A DNA stretch of 64,000 nucleotides from Stromatinia cepivora (taxonomy: Eukaryota; Ascomycota; Leotiomycetes; Helotiales; Sclerotiniaceae): positions 1,116,001-1,180,000 of the forward strand of contig RCTD01000005.1 of assembly GCA_014898415.1 (NCBI GenBank), written 5' to 3'. Made by a program: the position numbers and the translations under genes. The stretch's first letter is position 1. Each line of letters begins with the position of its first letter. Below, in pieces: positions 20,003 through 31,705 of this stretch. Below the pieces are notes generated by a model that was not told the origin of the DNA, searched no databases, and saw only the letters and a list, made by a program, of their open reading frames with translations.

Positions 20003-21507
20003 TTATTTTTATATGGATCCTTCATATGGATCCTTCAATCATCCATATCTTTTCCTGCACTTGCTTGCTTTTACACACAAAATTGGGGGAAAAGCGGGCG
20101 TTTGCATATATGCATAAGCTCATGTTAGACGGGGAGGCTCAATTTGCTTACGAGGATATTTTTTAGCAATGGATTCGCTCAAGCTGGGGTTGTTCTTGGG
20201 CTGCAGACACAGCCGCGAGATATGCCTTTGAAATTCTAATCGTGGATGAATCACGAGGAAATGACCATAATGAATGATTTTATCAAAAAATAGCTGCAAC
20301 ATGACGCATTGGGAAAGGCAGTGAAGATACCTAGTAACCTGCAGCAAGATTTAGAAAGAAAAAATCAAAATCAAAATCAAAATTTGACACGTATCAAATG
20401 CAATGAATCGTTGGGCAGTCGATAATACTGGCGCAGTACTTCGTATCCCGGATTGTTGAACATTCCTACTTCAGCCATTAACCTATCATGAACTGATTCT
20501 GGGTCTACATTGCGGTCTCCAGTCATACCCGCACCTTTAGTGGATAAAATGATTCGGGAATCTCAAGTACCGGTATATGGCATTGCAAATATCTCGGATG
20601 CAAAACATCGTTTTCTTTATTAAATTATCGGCATACTTATACCTTCGTTCAAGACAGTTTTACTTACGGCATACAATGCGTAGAGAAATGTAGATGGCAA
20701 TGGAACATATTTGCCCTACTTTTGCAGTTACATCGCAATCATCATTTTCAATCCGATTCACGTCGGGTCACGTGTGAATCTAACCTTGTAACCGCCAGGG
20801 TCAATTTCTTCGGCGCTTACTTGCAGAACTAGACAACATCCACCATACAGGTAATGAGGCTTATCACCACATCAAACATGGAGTCAACTATTATGGCAGC
20901 GGCTATGTATCTTGAGTCCAGCGGTAGTATCATGCAGTCTCACGATTCGTACCTGGAGAATCGTGACGCCATGTGTATGGCCCATAAGCCGGCTGTTGGA
21001 AAGGTTTTATTGGCTTTCAAGGTAGCATTGCGGGGTGTGTTCGGTATTCTGTGAGCATATTGCTGATCTCTTCTTGATGGAAACTTTCTACATGATTATT
21101 TCATTTTTTCCTTCTGTTTCTCACGTATCTCCTCACCGTCGGATTTTTTCCCTTTAATTTCCCTGTTTCCTTTCTTCTATTAGTATCATCATTGCCATGA
21201 ATTCCTTTGAAGTTAGATTCGTATTGTAATTATGGATGAGACGCTGGACGACTCGAAAAGTGCTTTGTTTCCCATCTTTGAGGTCAGTAGAATCTATTTC
21301 GGGCTCTTCTACTCCTTATACATATGCCACCTGATTCGAGACCACGGCTTGGAGCTTTTGTGTCCAACAGATTGGGTGACTCAAAGAATTATGACCTCAA
21401 CACCTCGATGATCACGAGCACATGAAGTTTCGAAATATTCAGAAGCATTTGGGAGATGTATATACACAAACAATGCTGACATTCCCACTCCTACAGTGTT
21501 TCCGAGA
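20003..21507. other. Intergenic region between DBP5 and the CFEM gene
   Basis: Contains a four-copy AAAATC run (about 20361-20385) and CACGTG at 20771. A 66-codon ATG frame at 20854..21054 (MRLITTSNMESTIMAAAMY..ALRGVFGIL) ends next to a GTGAGC that could be a splice donor, so it may be a first exon, but I found no convincing partner. Otherwise promoter-like sequence only. Confidence 0.4.
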
Positions 21508-24318
21508 ATGGCAATGTTACCATCGAGCCTCCCCCTACTCATATACGCATTGTCGACTTGTGTCAATGCGAAATTTTCTTTAACATCTCAAGTAACAAGT
21601 TTTATACCTTCGTGCGCACAAGTCTGCTTTGAGTCATTTGTACAAGACAACTATCCGACCAGTGTTTGTGGTGACACTCCTACATTAGATTGCCTATGTG
21701 AAAATGGCAGCAAGTCTACATATACGGTGGGAGAGGGGGCAGTACAATGTATAATGTCAGAGGCCAGTGTTGGCTTCTGTAATGGAGATGATTCTTCTAG
21801 TGAGTGATTGTCGAGGTTGGCTTAATGAATCTCTCTGATTTGTCTGGCAGATGATACAGTATTAAAAGCATATGAGATGTGCAATTCCGACAAGAGTGCA
21901 CTACCAAATACACACAGCACTCTCACAGCAACTCTAGTTTTACAATCCGGCTCCGCAAGCATAGTCCAAATTGCCCCGGTAGCAACAACAAGTGCTAGTG
22001 GTTCACCGGCCACAACTCTAAGCACAAGTGCATCTCCAGCTACTCCAAGTTCAACTACGGATGCGAAATCGTCGACGGGAGTACCACAACCAGCAGCTGC
22101 CACGAGTGTCGCTTCATCACGGGAGAAGAGCAAACCAATATTATCGACAGGCCAAATAGCTGGGATTGTGGTAGCAGGAGTTGGTGGTGTGGTCTTGGCA
22201 GTTGGAGCTATATTGTTGTTTGCCTGTATAAGGCGGAAAAAGCAGGCAAATCGTGATAGTGGATACCTTCCATTTCAACAAGAGCCTACAATGAGCATTA
22301 AATCTCAATCACACTTCGGTATAACAAAGCCAATAGCCCCATCACCAGCTTCCGTTTCGACCCGAGGACCAACACCAATAGGGCCATTTTTGGGGGCTCG
22401 AATGCATCCAAGAGGGGGCCAACCGAGCCCCGATCCTTTCTCCCAAAGGAATGCTATCCCAGAAAATATTGGCCTCGCTATGACCTCCGAAAGCCCCCAA
22501 AATAATTCTTTAACTCCTATGGGCTATACTGAAGAAGTATTCCAACGTGGGCCTTCTCCACTTTTACCCGAAAGACCAACCCTTACCCTACAGGTTCCTT
22601 TCCAGCAAAATTCCAACAATATCCACACTGCTACCAATCAGCAACCATCAACCTTCGCCGGTAATAATCGGCAATCTATGGATACGCAATTCGAAGATGA
22701 AGATACATGCAACACAGCTGTAGCATCTGAAGCACCATGGAATGCTGCTTCTTATGGCTCCATGTCTAAAGAAAAGGTTCTCCGGCAGCCTGATCCTGCA
22801 TATTATCGATCACCTCGCCTTCAAGGTGAACTTTCGCCAAATGAAACCGAAAGTATCATCAATTCCTACAAGGATCCTTTGGTAGAGCCTGATTTCTACG
22901 TTCCTCCCCTTAATCTCCAAAGGAACTTCTCGCAACCTCGTCGACCCGAAAATGCAATGAAACCTCCGGTCAGCCGTAATCCATCTGTTAAGGATCCTCT
23001 CACAGCAACATCTTCTGTGTACTCGGCAAGATCCCACATTCGTCATCCCTCGTCAAATGAAGTTGAGAAGCTAAACTCTCTCATGCAATCTAATCCCTCA
23101 TTTCGCCGCGTCCTTCGAAAATCCGTGCACAATCCCGGAGGACCATACGATCAAAACCGCGCCTCCAGGACGTCTATTGGTTCGATGACATCATTCGAAA
23201 CCATCGATTCTATCAATCCCGAGCCCCAAGAACTCTCTGGCGACAATAACCTCAGTCCTGTCGTCGAATCTCCATCGGACAACCCAAACGCTACCGGTAA
23301 ATCTCCCGTCAAATACCCTAAAATCAAAGGTAACCTGAGCAAACGCCATTCTCGCAACCGCACCCGCACCCGCACATCAATAATAACCAATTTTCCCGCC
23401 CCGCCACCCATCTCCATCGAGTCACCCGTCTGTCCCCCCACAGCGTATAGTAATAAGCCATGGCAAGAAGCCGAGATCGCCGCCCAGAAATTACGCATGA
23501 CATCTCTTGGCCTATCACCTGGTGACCATCTCTCACCCGGCTCTCACAATTCTGCTATCACAATTCGCAAAAGCAATGATTTCTTCAGCCCCACTGTTTT
23601 AGCGTCAAGGAGTCCTCCACCCCCGATCCCATTACCCTTACCACCAAATGCTAGACAGAGAGATATAAGTCCAGGAAGCATGAGTGGAGGTAGCGGTAAA
23701 AGAAACGCACCACCTCCCCCTTTAAACCTCGCTACTTCAGATTCAAATACCAATCGATCACAAAGTAAATGGAGAGTCCTTCCCGACACCAGCACCAACA
23801 TCAACACCACCACTCCTCCACAACAAACCTCACCCACCATCCCATTCCCTCACTGGCGTCCACAAATCCTCACCGGTATCTTGCGAAAAGACAGCGTCCA
23901 ATCATTACACAACAAAAACACCATCAACCTCGACAACCAAATCCAATCCACACCCCCAAACCCATCCATCCAAGAACCCGAATTATCCTCCATCTACAGT
24001 CAAGAAACCCGCAATTTCACCTACGATCCACGTCTTACACAAATGACCACAATATCCGGCATGAAAGCCCAAGGTCAAGCTGCTGATCCCCATGCTAAAC
24101 CCACCACCAACTCGAATTTCACTTTCAACAAAGATACCAATACAAATACAAACACAAATGACAAATCAATCATATACACCAAAGACGACGGATCAGACCA
24201 AACAATAACTATAAATACCAACGCAGACAATCCGAGCGGTCTACCCAAGACGCCGGGCTGGGTACCGAAATTGACGCCCACGAGGAGGGGGAACGATTTA
24301 TTTCTCAATGTGCAATAG
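21508..24318 (+). CDS. CFEM-domain single-pass surface protein with long cytosolic tail
   Basis: Exons 21508..21799 and 21851..24318 (51-bp GTGAGT..GGCAG intron) give 919 residues. The first ATG, at 21508, opens a signal peptide (MAMLPSSLPLLIYALSTCVNA). A CFEM-type domain of eight cysteines follows (C-x3-C, C, DCLC, C, C, C; about residues 34-106), then a Ser/Thr-rich stalk. One membrane segment (about 199-224, IVVAGVGGVVLAVGAILLFA) is followed by the basic stop-transfer RRKK. Some 690 cytosolic residues are Pro/Ser/Asn-rich and disordered, with many SP and TP sites. CFEM domains occur only in fungi, in haem-binding, cell-wall and receptor-like proteins. The conserved pre-Cys4 Asp that ligates haem in some members is present (D of DCLC). 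Topology suggests a wall sensor or signalling scaffold; this is inference. The family does not fix a function. Confidence 0.85.
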
Positions 24319-25628
24319 TAATAGTATAGTGCGAATTTCTATTTCTATTTCTTGATGGTGATTAAGGGGTAGAGAGAGATATGTAGAAATAAAGGTTTTG
24401 GGAGCGAACGAAGGATAAGAAAAGGATCTGGGTTTGGTTTGGGTTGGGTTATTTCTTCGGGATATATTAGTACATATTCACTTTTCTTTTCTGTTTTTCC
24501 TTTTTTTAACTTTCAACTTTTAACTTTTAACTTTTAACTTTTTTCTTTTGTGAATTTGTATGAGTACGAGTATGAGGTTATGAGTCGTAATGTGAATGGG
24601 ATGGAATGGGATGGAATGGGATGGGTTAGGTTGGAAGTTGGATTCGACTTATACTTGTTTGAATCTTACGCTCTCTGTTTCATTTGTTGAAGAGAAGAAA
24701 ATACCCAAGTCTGGAAGGAAAGATACGGAGTTAAATAAGCATTGTAGGAGTTATCATTGGTATCGTATGGGGTTAAGTCAGGGCGTTAAAATTGTTGTTA
24801 CAGTGTACTTGTGGAAAGATTCTGTGGATTCTTTGCATGCATTCAAATCGAATTGGAAGTTATGGCACTTAGGGGATATGATTGGGTCTAATGTATTAGT
24901 AGCTATTTATACATCGATTTTGAAAGTACCATAACATCCCTTGTGTGAATGATAAGAATGTTAATGCAATTGTAGCTCGAAGCGAAAAGCTGGGTGAAGA
25001 CATGAAATGAAAAGAAACAAAATGAAAAATTAGTAATGGAAAGATGACTCGAACTCTGACCACGCCCATAGAAGACATGGAGGGAAGAGAGCAGAATGGG
25101 GAAGTGACAAGTAACATCTTGACCTGAAATCCGATCATGTCCTCATAGAGGAAACACAATCACAAATCCGAACACCAAGTAACACCAGTGCATCCCAGAT
25201 GCTATACCATCCGTACCTGGGTATCTCAAGGCTCCATAAAGTCAGCACATCCATCTTAACACCCGACCCTCCTTTTCATTCGCTAAAGACACCAACTCTC
25301 CTTATATAACAACCGGTCTTTATGTGAAATAGAAGGAAACTCTAACATCCATACTTGAATCGAGTCCGCATATTATGTGAAGAAAATAACAGTAGGTTTG
25401 ATCAAGATTGCCTAGTAGATGAGTCAATCCTGCCAGTGAGTGGGGATCACTGGCTCGTTAGCCTACCTCTCCAAATGTGTTATTAGCCTATCTATCAATC
25501 TTGTCTTTGTCCACTCGAGGATATGCTTACATAGGGGTCTGATTGGAAGAAGGGGCCATTGGCCAAAAAAGACTCGTCCACGACGCTTGGGATCGGTCTA
25601 GGTTTTTCGCCTATACCAAGGCTTGGAA
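24319..25628. other. Intergenic region between convergent CFEM and RS-rich genes
   Basis: Holds small microsatellites: (TTTTAAC)n-like at about 24506-24543 and (GGGATGGAAT)n at about 24599-24624. No gene supported. Confidence 0.55.
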
Positions 25629-27021
25629 TTAGTTGTTGAGTAGAAATGATGCGGTGGAAGCTAGTGACTCACTTGCGGAAGAAGCGCGACGAAGCTCTTG
25701 GATCTTCGATTGGAGAGTCTCTGTGTTAATTCTAATTTTTGGAGGTGAAATAGTAACACGGGAGTCAGCCTGTATATATAGGTTTTCTGGGGACTGGATT
25801 GGCGGAGGGGAAGAATTGAGAAGGATTTGTCTCGATGGATGCGTGCCTTGGTTTGCTACAGACATAAGAAAGTCGCTTCGTGGGCGTATCTCTTGCACCG
25901 GCACAGGCATGGACTCCATTGAAGAAATGCTTGGATGCTTGGTAGATGATTCAAATAAAGTGAAAGGGCCGATATCTTCTTTCTTGACATTCGTTTTAAT
26001 ACCTACCTTGGGTTTGACCGACGATGTAGGTCGGGTTTTCGGTTTGCGAGGATATGGAAGGGATGATATTTGGCGTTGGATATCTAAACCTTGCGCTTGT
26101 TTTGGCTTTGTTCTCTCGCTCAACGAGGATCTCGCATCTCTAACAGAATTAATGGAAGCAGTGTTCACCGCCGATGTTGGTTGTTCAAAAGCTGTTGATT
26201 GCTCAAAAGGTTGTGATCCTTCTACGGAGGCGGCGAGTGGAATTTGAATGGAAGTGGTTGTGTTAGCTGCTGCAATTGCCATCAACTCTTTATGCTTGCG
26301 ACTGGCAATCTCCACCCACGATTCTTCCATGGGACTTGGTGGATCAGTAGAATTAGGAGCAGGAGCCATGAATTCTTTGTGCTTGCGACTAGCAAGTTCG
26401 ACCCAAGACTCCGTAACTATTGTCTTGAAAAGTTAGAAGCAGAAACTATCGATGGCTTATATAGCGGAACATGTAAAAACCTACCTTCTCGTTATCTAGA
26501 GAATCCCCAAGATTGTAAGTCGACACAAAAGAAAGAGTTTGGCCTCTGGACTCAGAGGATATGCTCGTATGTCGGACGGCATAGGATGGCCTGTAATAAG
26601 AACTATTTGCAACGCCCCGATCACTAGGAGTAACTCTATGATGAGGAGATTGAGACCTATAGGAGCTGGAGCTTGAAACCTCTTGATATGAGCCAGAGCG
26701 GCAGGAGCGGCGGGAGCTCTGCGGACTTCGGGAGCGGACACGAGCGTGGCGGGAATACTTGGGACTTTGGGAGCGTGGTCGATAGTGGCTCGAATACTGA
26801 GGGCTTCCAGAATGCCGACGATAGTGGCTGCCAGGGCTTTTAGAAGCAGAGCGGGTGCGACGGGAAGTTTGATGGCTTCTCAATGGTGACCGAGAGCGAG
26901 GACGGTACTCACTATCCTGCTCTTGCTCAACTGAGCTAGAGCTGTAAGACGAATCTTTGGTGCGAGAACCAAGAGGCTCCATATTGGCGTTAGGACCTAC
27001 CATTTTATTTGATCTACCCAT
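25629..27021 (-). CDS. RS-rich protein with duplicated WVE-SRKHKE motif
   Basis: Exons 27021..26485 and 26423..25629 encode 443 residues; the intron is 61 bp and in phase 0. I do not recognise the family. Residues 30-125 are rich in Arg-Ser/Ser-Arg dipeptides (YRPRSRSPLRSHQ, RPRSQSPKYSRHARVRSRS), like the RS tails of splicing factors, but no RNA-recognition motif is present. Just after the junction the motif ESWVELASRKHKEFMA (184-199) recurs as ESWVEIASRKHKELMA (213-228), a 29-residue spacing reflecting an 87-bp duplication in DNA; the first copy is only restored by splicing, which supports the model. The remainder is Ser/Pro-rich with short conserved-looking helices near the C-terminus (LQSKIQELRRASSASESLA). 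It could be a nuclear speckle or phospho-regulated scaffold protein; that is inference. Confidence 0.7.
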
Positions 27022-29440
27022 TGTAATTAAATTCAGATAATAATTAGTTCTCTGCTAAACACAAAGCTGTTGTTAGCTGGTAAAGTATAGTGATACAGTT
27101 GCGGAAAGCAAATTGATTTTAACAGTGTATCTCCTGGAAAACAAAGCCAAGGTTGGTGTATCTTGAAGTTTTCTCAGCTTTGAGAGATTGTATCTATTTT
27201 CTTGATGAATTTAAAGAAGCTGTGGAATCATTGTGTTTGTTGATATTTACAAACCTTGTGGAAGTTATTTTGAAGTAAATACTGGAAACACTTCGGGAAG
27301 GAAGGCATAAATTATTATGTTGAAAGGGGAAGAAGTACCCCTCTTTGGCGGTGGCAGAATCTAACCTTCCTATTAACAATATGAATAACTGTCTCATCTC
27401 AAGCTGATTGAAACCTCCAAAAACCAATTGTGATTATATTCGGATCTACAACACATCAAGAATTTAGCCTTCCTTTTTGTTCAGAATGATCTATCTACCT
27501 ACAATCTTCATATTTCTTTTATAGACTGATCACGAATTTTCTAGAGCAGCGATTTGTATCCAGATCTACATCCCATTCATTTATCCCAATTAAAGACTAG
27601 CATTCTCAAACTTCTCAAATTTTCTAGAGCAGCGATTTGTATCCAGATCTACATCCCATTCATTTATCCCAATTAAAGACTAGCATTCTCAAACTTCTCA
27701 AATTTTCTTTTTTCGATCAACAATTCTTCCTTGATTACAAGGCCTCGTTTACCTGCCTATAGGGGGAAGGGGAGATTCCCAAGAGCCTCAACTGTCAGTC
27801 AATAAAATCTGACATAATATACTGGCTAAATCTATATCACATTCACCAATCAATAATCTAGCTTCTTCAACACCACCTCCATCTAGCGACTTGCATGAAC
27901 GATCAAAACTTCATCTTCTCAGCCTTACAGAGAAATTCGCAAACACAACAGCAGCCACAAACTGCTCGCAAACTATCCAATCGATTATACATTTCCAAAA
28001 TTCCATTTCATCATCATGTATGATTTGAAATCTGTTGAATTGATTCGAAACTCGGTATTTTTGGACTGTTTCTATCATTATGTCTCAAGACCCCTTATTG
28101 TTACCTCCATGGCCCCCAGTGATATTCAAGCAACATCAAAACTACAGGGCTCGTTCTTTAGCAAAATTTCATTTGGTATTTTTACATCCTCTGGGGTCCT
28201 TAGGATCTTCCTGTTTTGTTCTCCGAGGATAGACTATCTTTGTGGTTGTCCAGTGCTGCCTTCCCGTTCGCGTTCTACCTGTACTTGGGCATGTGTCTGA
28301 CCTGCATATGTCCCTCGTAAATGCCTCCGCAAGCCCCATAAGTATGCTTAATGGCAGATCTGATGGGACGATTGCGTATCTCTCATTTCCTGTGACCATG
28401 GACGGCCTATGGTAGTACCGGCTTTGCCCTGGTTTGAGGTTTGAGGTTTGGACATCCCACAGGCTTCCGGAATTTCACTGAGCCAATGGTCGCGATCCGG
28501 ATCAAATTTTTACATGCCGCAAGCTGGATTATTAGTATCGATACTTCCTATAGGCCTTCATCTGATGACTACTTCAGCTGAAGCCTGGACACTCCCACAT
28601 CCCCAGCGAATCTTTATCTTCGATATCCACCCTTCTTTGAGAAAGTAGGTCTTCCACACCACTGATGTTTAGGTGACACTGCATCGTCCAGCCTTTCCCA
28701 GCCGGCATTCTCCTAGTTTATCGTTTGCCGGCAATGCAGATAAGGATCAGGAATCAAGATCTCTGGAAAAAATTTACGTAGATACCAGATGTAATCTTAC
28801 TATAAATTGCATTTCGTGCTGAATGCAACGACTGCGGCTGCGGCATGCGGCCACAACTTTGGCAATATCCATCCATCATATCTAATTCTGCCGGGTAGCT
28901 ACTATGTCTGTGCCATCTTCCTCAACTTTTGCCGGCTGTTGTTGGTTATTTGATTATAGGTGGGTTGCGGCGTCTCACCACCCGCATATCTTTGGAGCGG
29001 GGCATTACAAGGCTTGAGAACAATTTGCATGGAAGGAAATTCCTTTCGGTCTTGAAATCGACTACTTAACTTTCGCTCCCATTCCTGGGCGGCTAACTTA
29101 CCCAAGATCCCGGCGTATCAACTTGCAACCTGCATCATTCTAGTGGTCGAATTGCATCACCCTTCCCTCATCCTGAGCTAACTCTGTAGCAAATAGGTAT
29201 CAAGCCTATTATAAAATTTAGGGTAAATTCCGCAGCACCTCCAAAATATCACCGTTCTATCCAGTTATATTTCAGAAATTTCTTTTACTCATGAAATGAT
29301 TTATGACCTCATCAGTCTTGATGGCTACTTACCCCTTGTGGCTACAGGATTGCCCGGCCTTCTATTTTTTGCTACTTCTAATAAACTTTGAAGAATTAGA
29401 ATCCTGTTGAACTCTTGGGGTTTTCTCTTAAATACGCAAC
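27022..29440. other. Long divergent intergenic region
   Basis: About 2.4 kb between the RS-rich and NmrA-like genes. It contains a perfect 83-bp tandem duplication (27535-27700). From about 28100 to 28650 the composition is more GC-rich, with short frames on both strands broken by stops; this could be a decayed gene, but no family is recognisable. Several CCGGCA/TGCCGG elements lie at 28690-28960, ahead of the NmrA-like gene. Confidence 0.45.
27535..27700. repeat. Perfect 83-bp tandem duplication
   Basis: Copies 27535-27617 and 27618-27700 are identical base for base, each starting AATTTTCTAGAGCAGCG; the AATTTTC start recurs once more after copy 2. Identity implies a very recent event or an assembly artefact. 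Confidence 0.95.
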
Positions 29441-30522
29441 ATGGTAATAATCAACAATGAGATGGTAAACAACATGATGCGCATTGCAATAGCAGGCTCT
29501 GGCGGCTTAGCTCAAGTTTTCGCTCATTACATCAACGAGACGGTACATCCGTTCATCATGTTGTCAAGACAGGTTAGTGGGCTTGAGCTCTCTGCTTTTA
29601 GAACGAAATTTGACCATACCATTAGGCTCGACCAGATCTAGAGTCACTGGGCTATCAAGTGACTGTAGTCAACTACGACAATCAGGATGATCTTCGTTTC
29701 CATCTTCGAGGGATAGATGTTGTAATTTCAACGGTATCTGGGACCCCTCAAATCAACCTTATTGACGCCGCCGCCCATTCCCGTGTCCAACGTTTCGTCC
29801 CCGCAGAATACCAAGACAAGCTTGAAGGGCGACCCACAAATGACCCCTCAGATCGTGGAAGGGCTGCGACTATCGAAAGGCTTCGGCATTGGGCTCAACA
29901 CCGTCGTCATCGAATGCAATATACTGTTTTTGGTTGCGGAGTTTTATATGAACGATTTGCCCGAGGAGGTCTAGCTTCAATGGGTATCAGCACTTCAACT
30001 GCACTTGGTTATCCAGGCTCTTTTCTAATGAATATGGAGACCAACACTGCAGAAATTGTGGAATATAATAATACAGGACAGTCAGTGTCAGTTTCCATGA
30101 CGTCTGTATATGATGTGGCGAGGTTCATCGCAGCAACTCTTGATTTGGACCAACGGATGTGGCCTATAGAGTTTAGAATGCAGGGTGACCGAAAAACCGT
30201 GATGGAAATTGTGCAGTATGCTGAGGCCGTCAAAGGACGTAAGTGTTGATCGGTTACTCCTGATAAATTAGCTAAAACTAATGCTATGGAATGGGTAGAG
30301 CCATTCGCAACAACGATAATCGCAGCTCCAACACTAGCGGCAAATATTCAAGAAGCAGCCTATTACCAAGACCATGCTAAAGTCAGTCGCATGCAGGAGT
30401 TGATAGCTACTGAGCAGAGGAGATACGACTTTTCGCAGGTCAATTTGAATGCTTTAGTCAACTTTCAACCAATATCGTTTTGGGACTGGCTACGTACCCA
30501 TTGGGCACCTCAATGCGCTTAA
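29441..30522 (+). CDS. NmrA-like / isoflavone-reductase-family oxidoreductase
   Basis: Exons 29441..29572, 29626..30238 and 30299..30522 encode 322 residues, typical for the family. The N-terminus carries the Rossmann beta strand and dinucleotide loop (RIAIAGSGGLAQ, about residues 14-25). A second Met at residue 13 would give the more usual start; the leading residues of the longer form are atypical. Further family marks are GIDVVISTVSG, the RFVPAEYQDK segment around residue 108, a DVARFIA stretch and a helical C-terminus. Relatives bind NAD(P) and either reduce aromatic substrates or act as redox-sensing regulators without catalysis; substrate cannot be assigned. No biosynthetic neighbours are present. 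Confidence 0.85.
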
Positions 30523-31705
30523 CTTTCACTAGTTTCATAGCCGACGACGTCGATACATAATCAAAACCATTGAACACTTTAGCCTCGAACACTTGCACTA
30601 GGTCATCCGAGATATAGGATTATATTATCTGGAGTTTTTGGTCAAACTTGGAGTACTGTTGCAATAACGGGTTAGAGATGGAGACAGGGGTTAGATATAA
30701 GATTATTATATTAAGGAAAAGGGCAGAAAGGAAAATCTTTTCTCGCAAGAGAGGGATATCGCTGATTATTTGACTTCTTTGGGCGCGGAACCCTTTATTT
30801 TCTTTCTCTTCTCCTAAGTCGTGTCTTAGACATCGTTTACACATATAGATAGACTTTGAATGGCTTATGGATGTGATGAATATAGCCATGTTTTTATTCG
30901 TCCTCGCAACTTTCAATGTAAATTGTGCTGTACATGGGTACACAGGGAAAGTTCTTGAATTCATTCCCCATCTAAAATACCTTGCTAATCACAAAAGAAT
31001 CACGAGATTCTATGCACTATCGTTACGGTAAGATGATTGAACAGTGAATTGACAGGATATTGGCACCGTATTAGCGGAGATGATTCAGTATCCTCCTTCC
31101 TGTGCATTCATTGGGAGAGTCGACCTCAAATTTTGATTGAGGGTTGGAACAAGAAGAAGAAAGGTTGCAATACTTTATACAAGCTCTCTCTTTTTGATGA
31201 ATGGAGATTGTGATTTGAGTGTGGGTAATAAGAAGCTTGGGAGACAGTTTGAAAGCATATCTGTTCTTCCGAGGAAACAAATCATTGATTGAATTTCCCA
31301 TTTTGTGGAAATGAACGGTAAACTGTATAGCAATCTTACTTCTATACCCATAGACTGAGAAGAAGTTCACAAAAACACATCCAAAAGAGAAAAGAGAAAT
31401 CAGAAATCCCACGATTTCTCGGCATTGGTTATGTCACATGATCTATTTATTCCGGCGCTAGGGAAATGTAAACATTGAATTCCCCATGACATTACCGGCT
31501 ACAGCAATCAACCGTTCAAACCCAGCAACCCACGATCCCCCACGAATTTGTACCTAGATTTATCTAAGCTCGAATACCGACATCTATCAATTGACGCGAA
31601 GATACACGAGATAATCGCGCGAAACATACCTAATTCACCAGTTTCAAAGCAACTATCGCCCCGACAACGAGAAATCCAAGAAAGCAGATGCGCTGCTAAA
31701 CATCA
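30523..31705. other. Intergenic region before DSN1
   Basis: 3' flank of the NmrA-like gene and promoter of DSN1. Frames here are short and without resemblance to known families. No repeat seen. Confidence 0.55.

Noticed and set aside
21496..21507. Earlier start of the CFEM protein
   Set aside because: The codon at 21496 is GTG; the first ATG is at 21508 and gives a good signal peptide.
25020..25100. tRNA-like GTTCGAGTC on the minus strand
   Set aside because: T-arm and acceptor stems do not pair.
28016..28648. Possible gene between the RS-rich and NmrA-like genes
   Set aside because: Frames are short, stop-broken and show no family signature.
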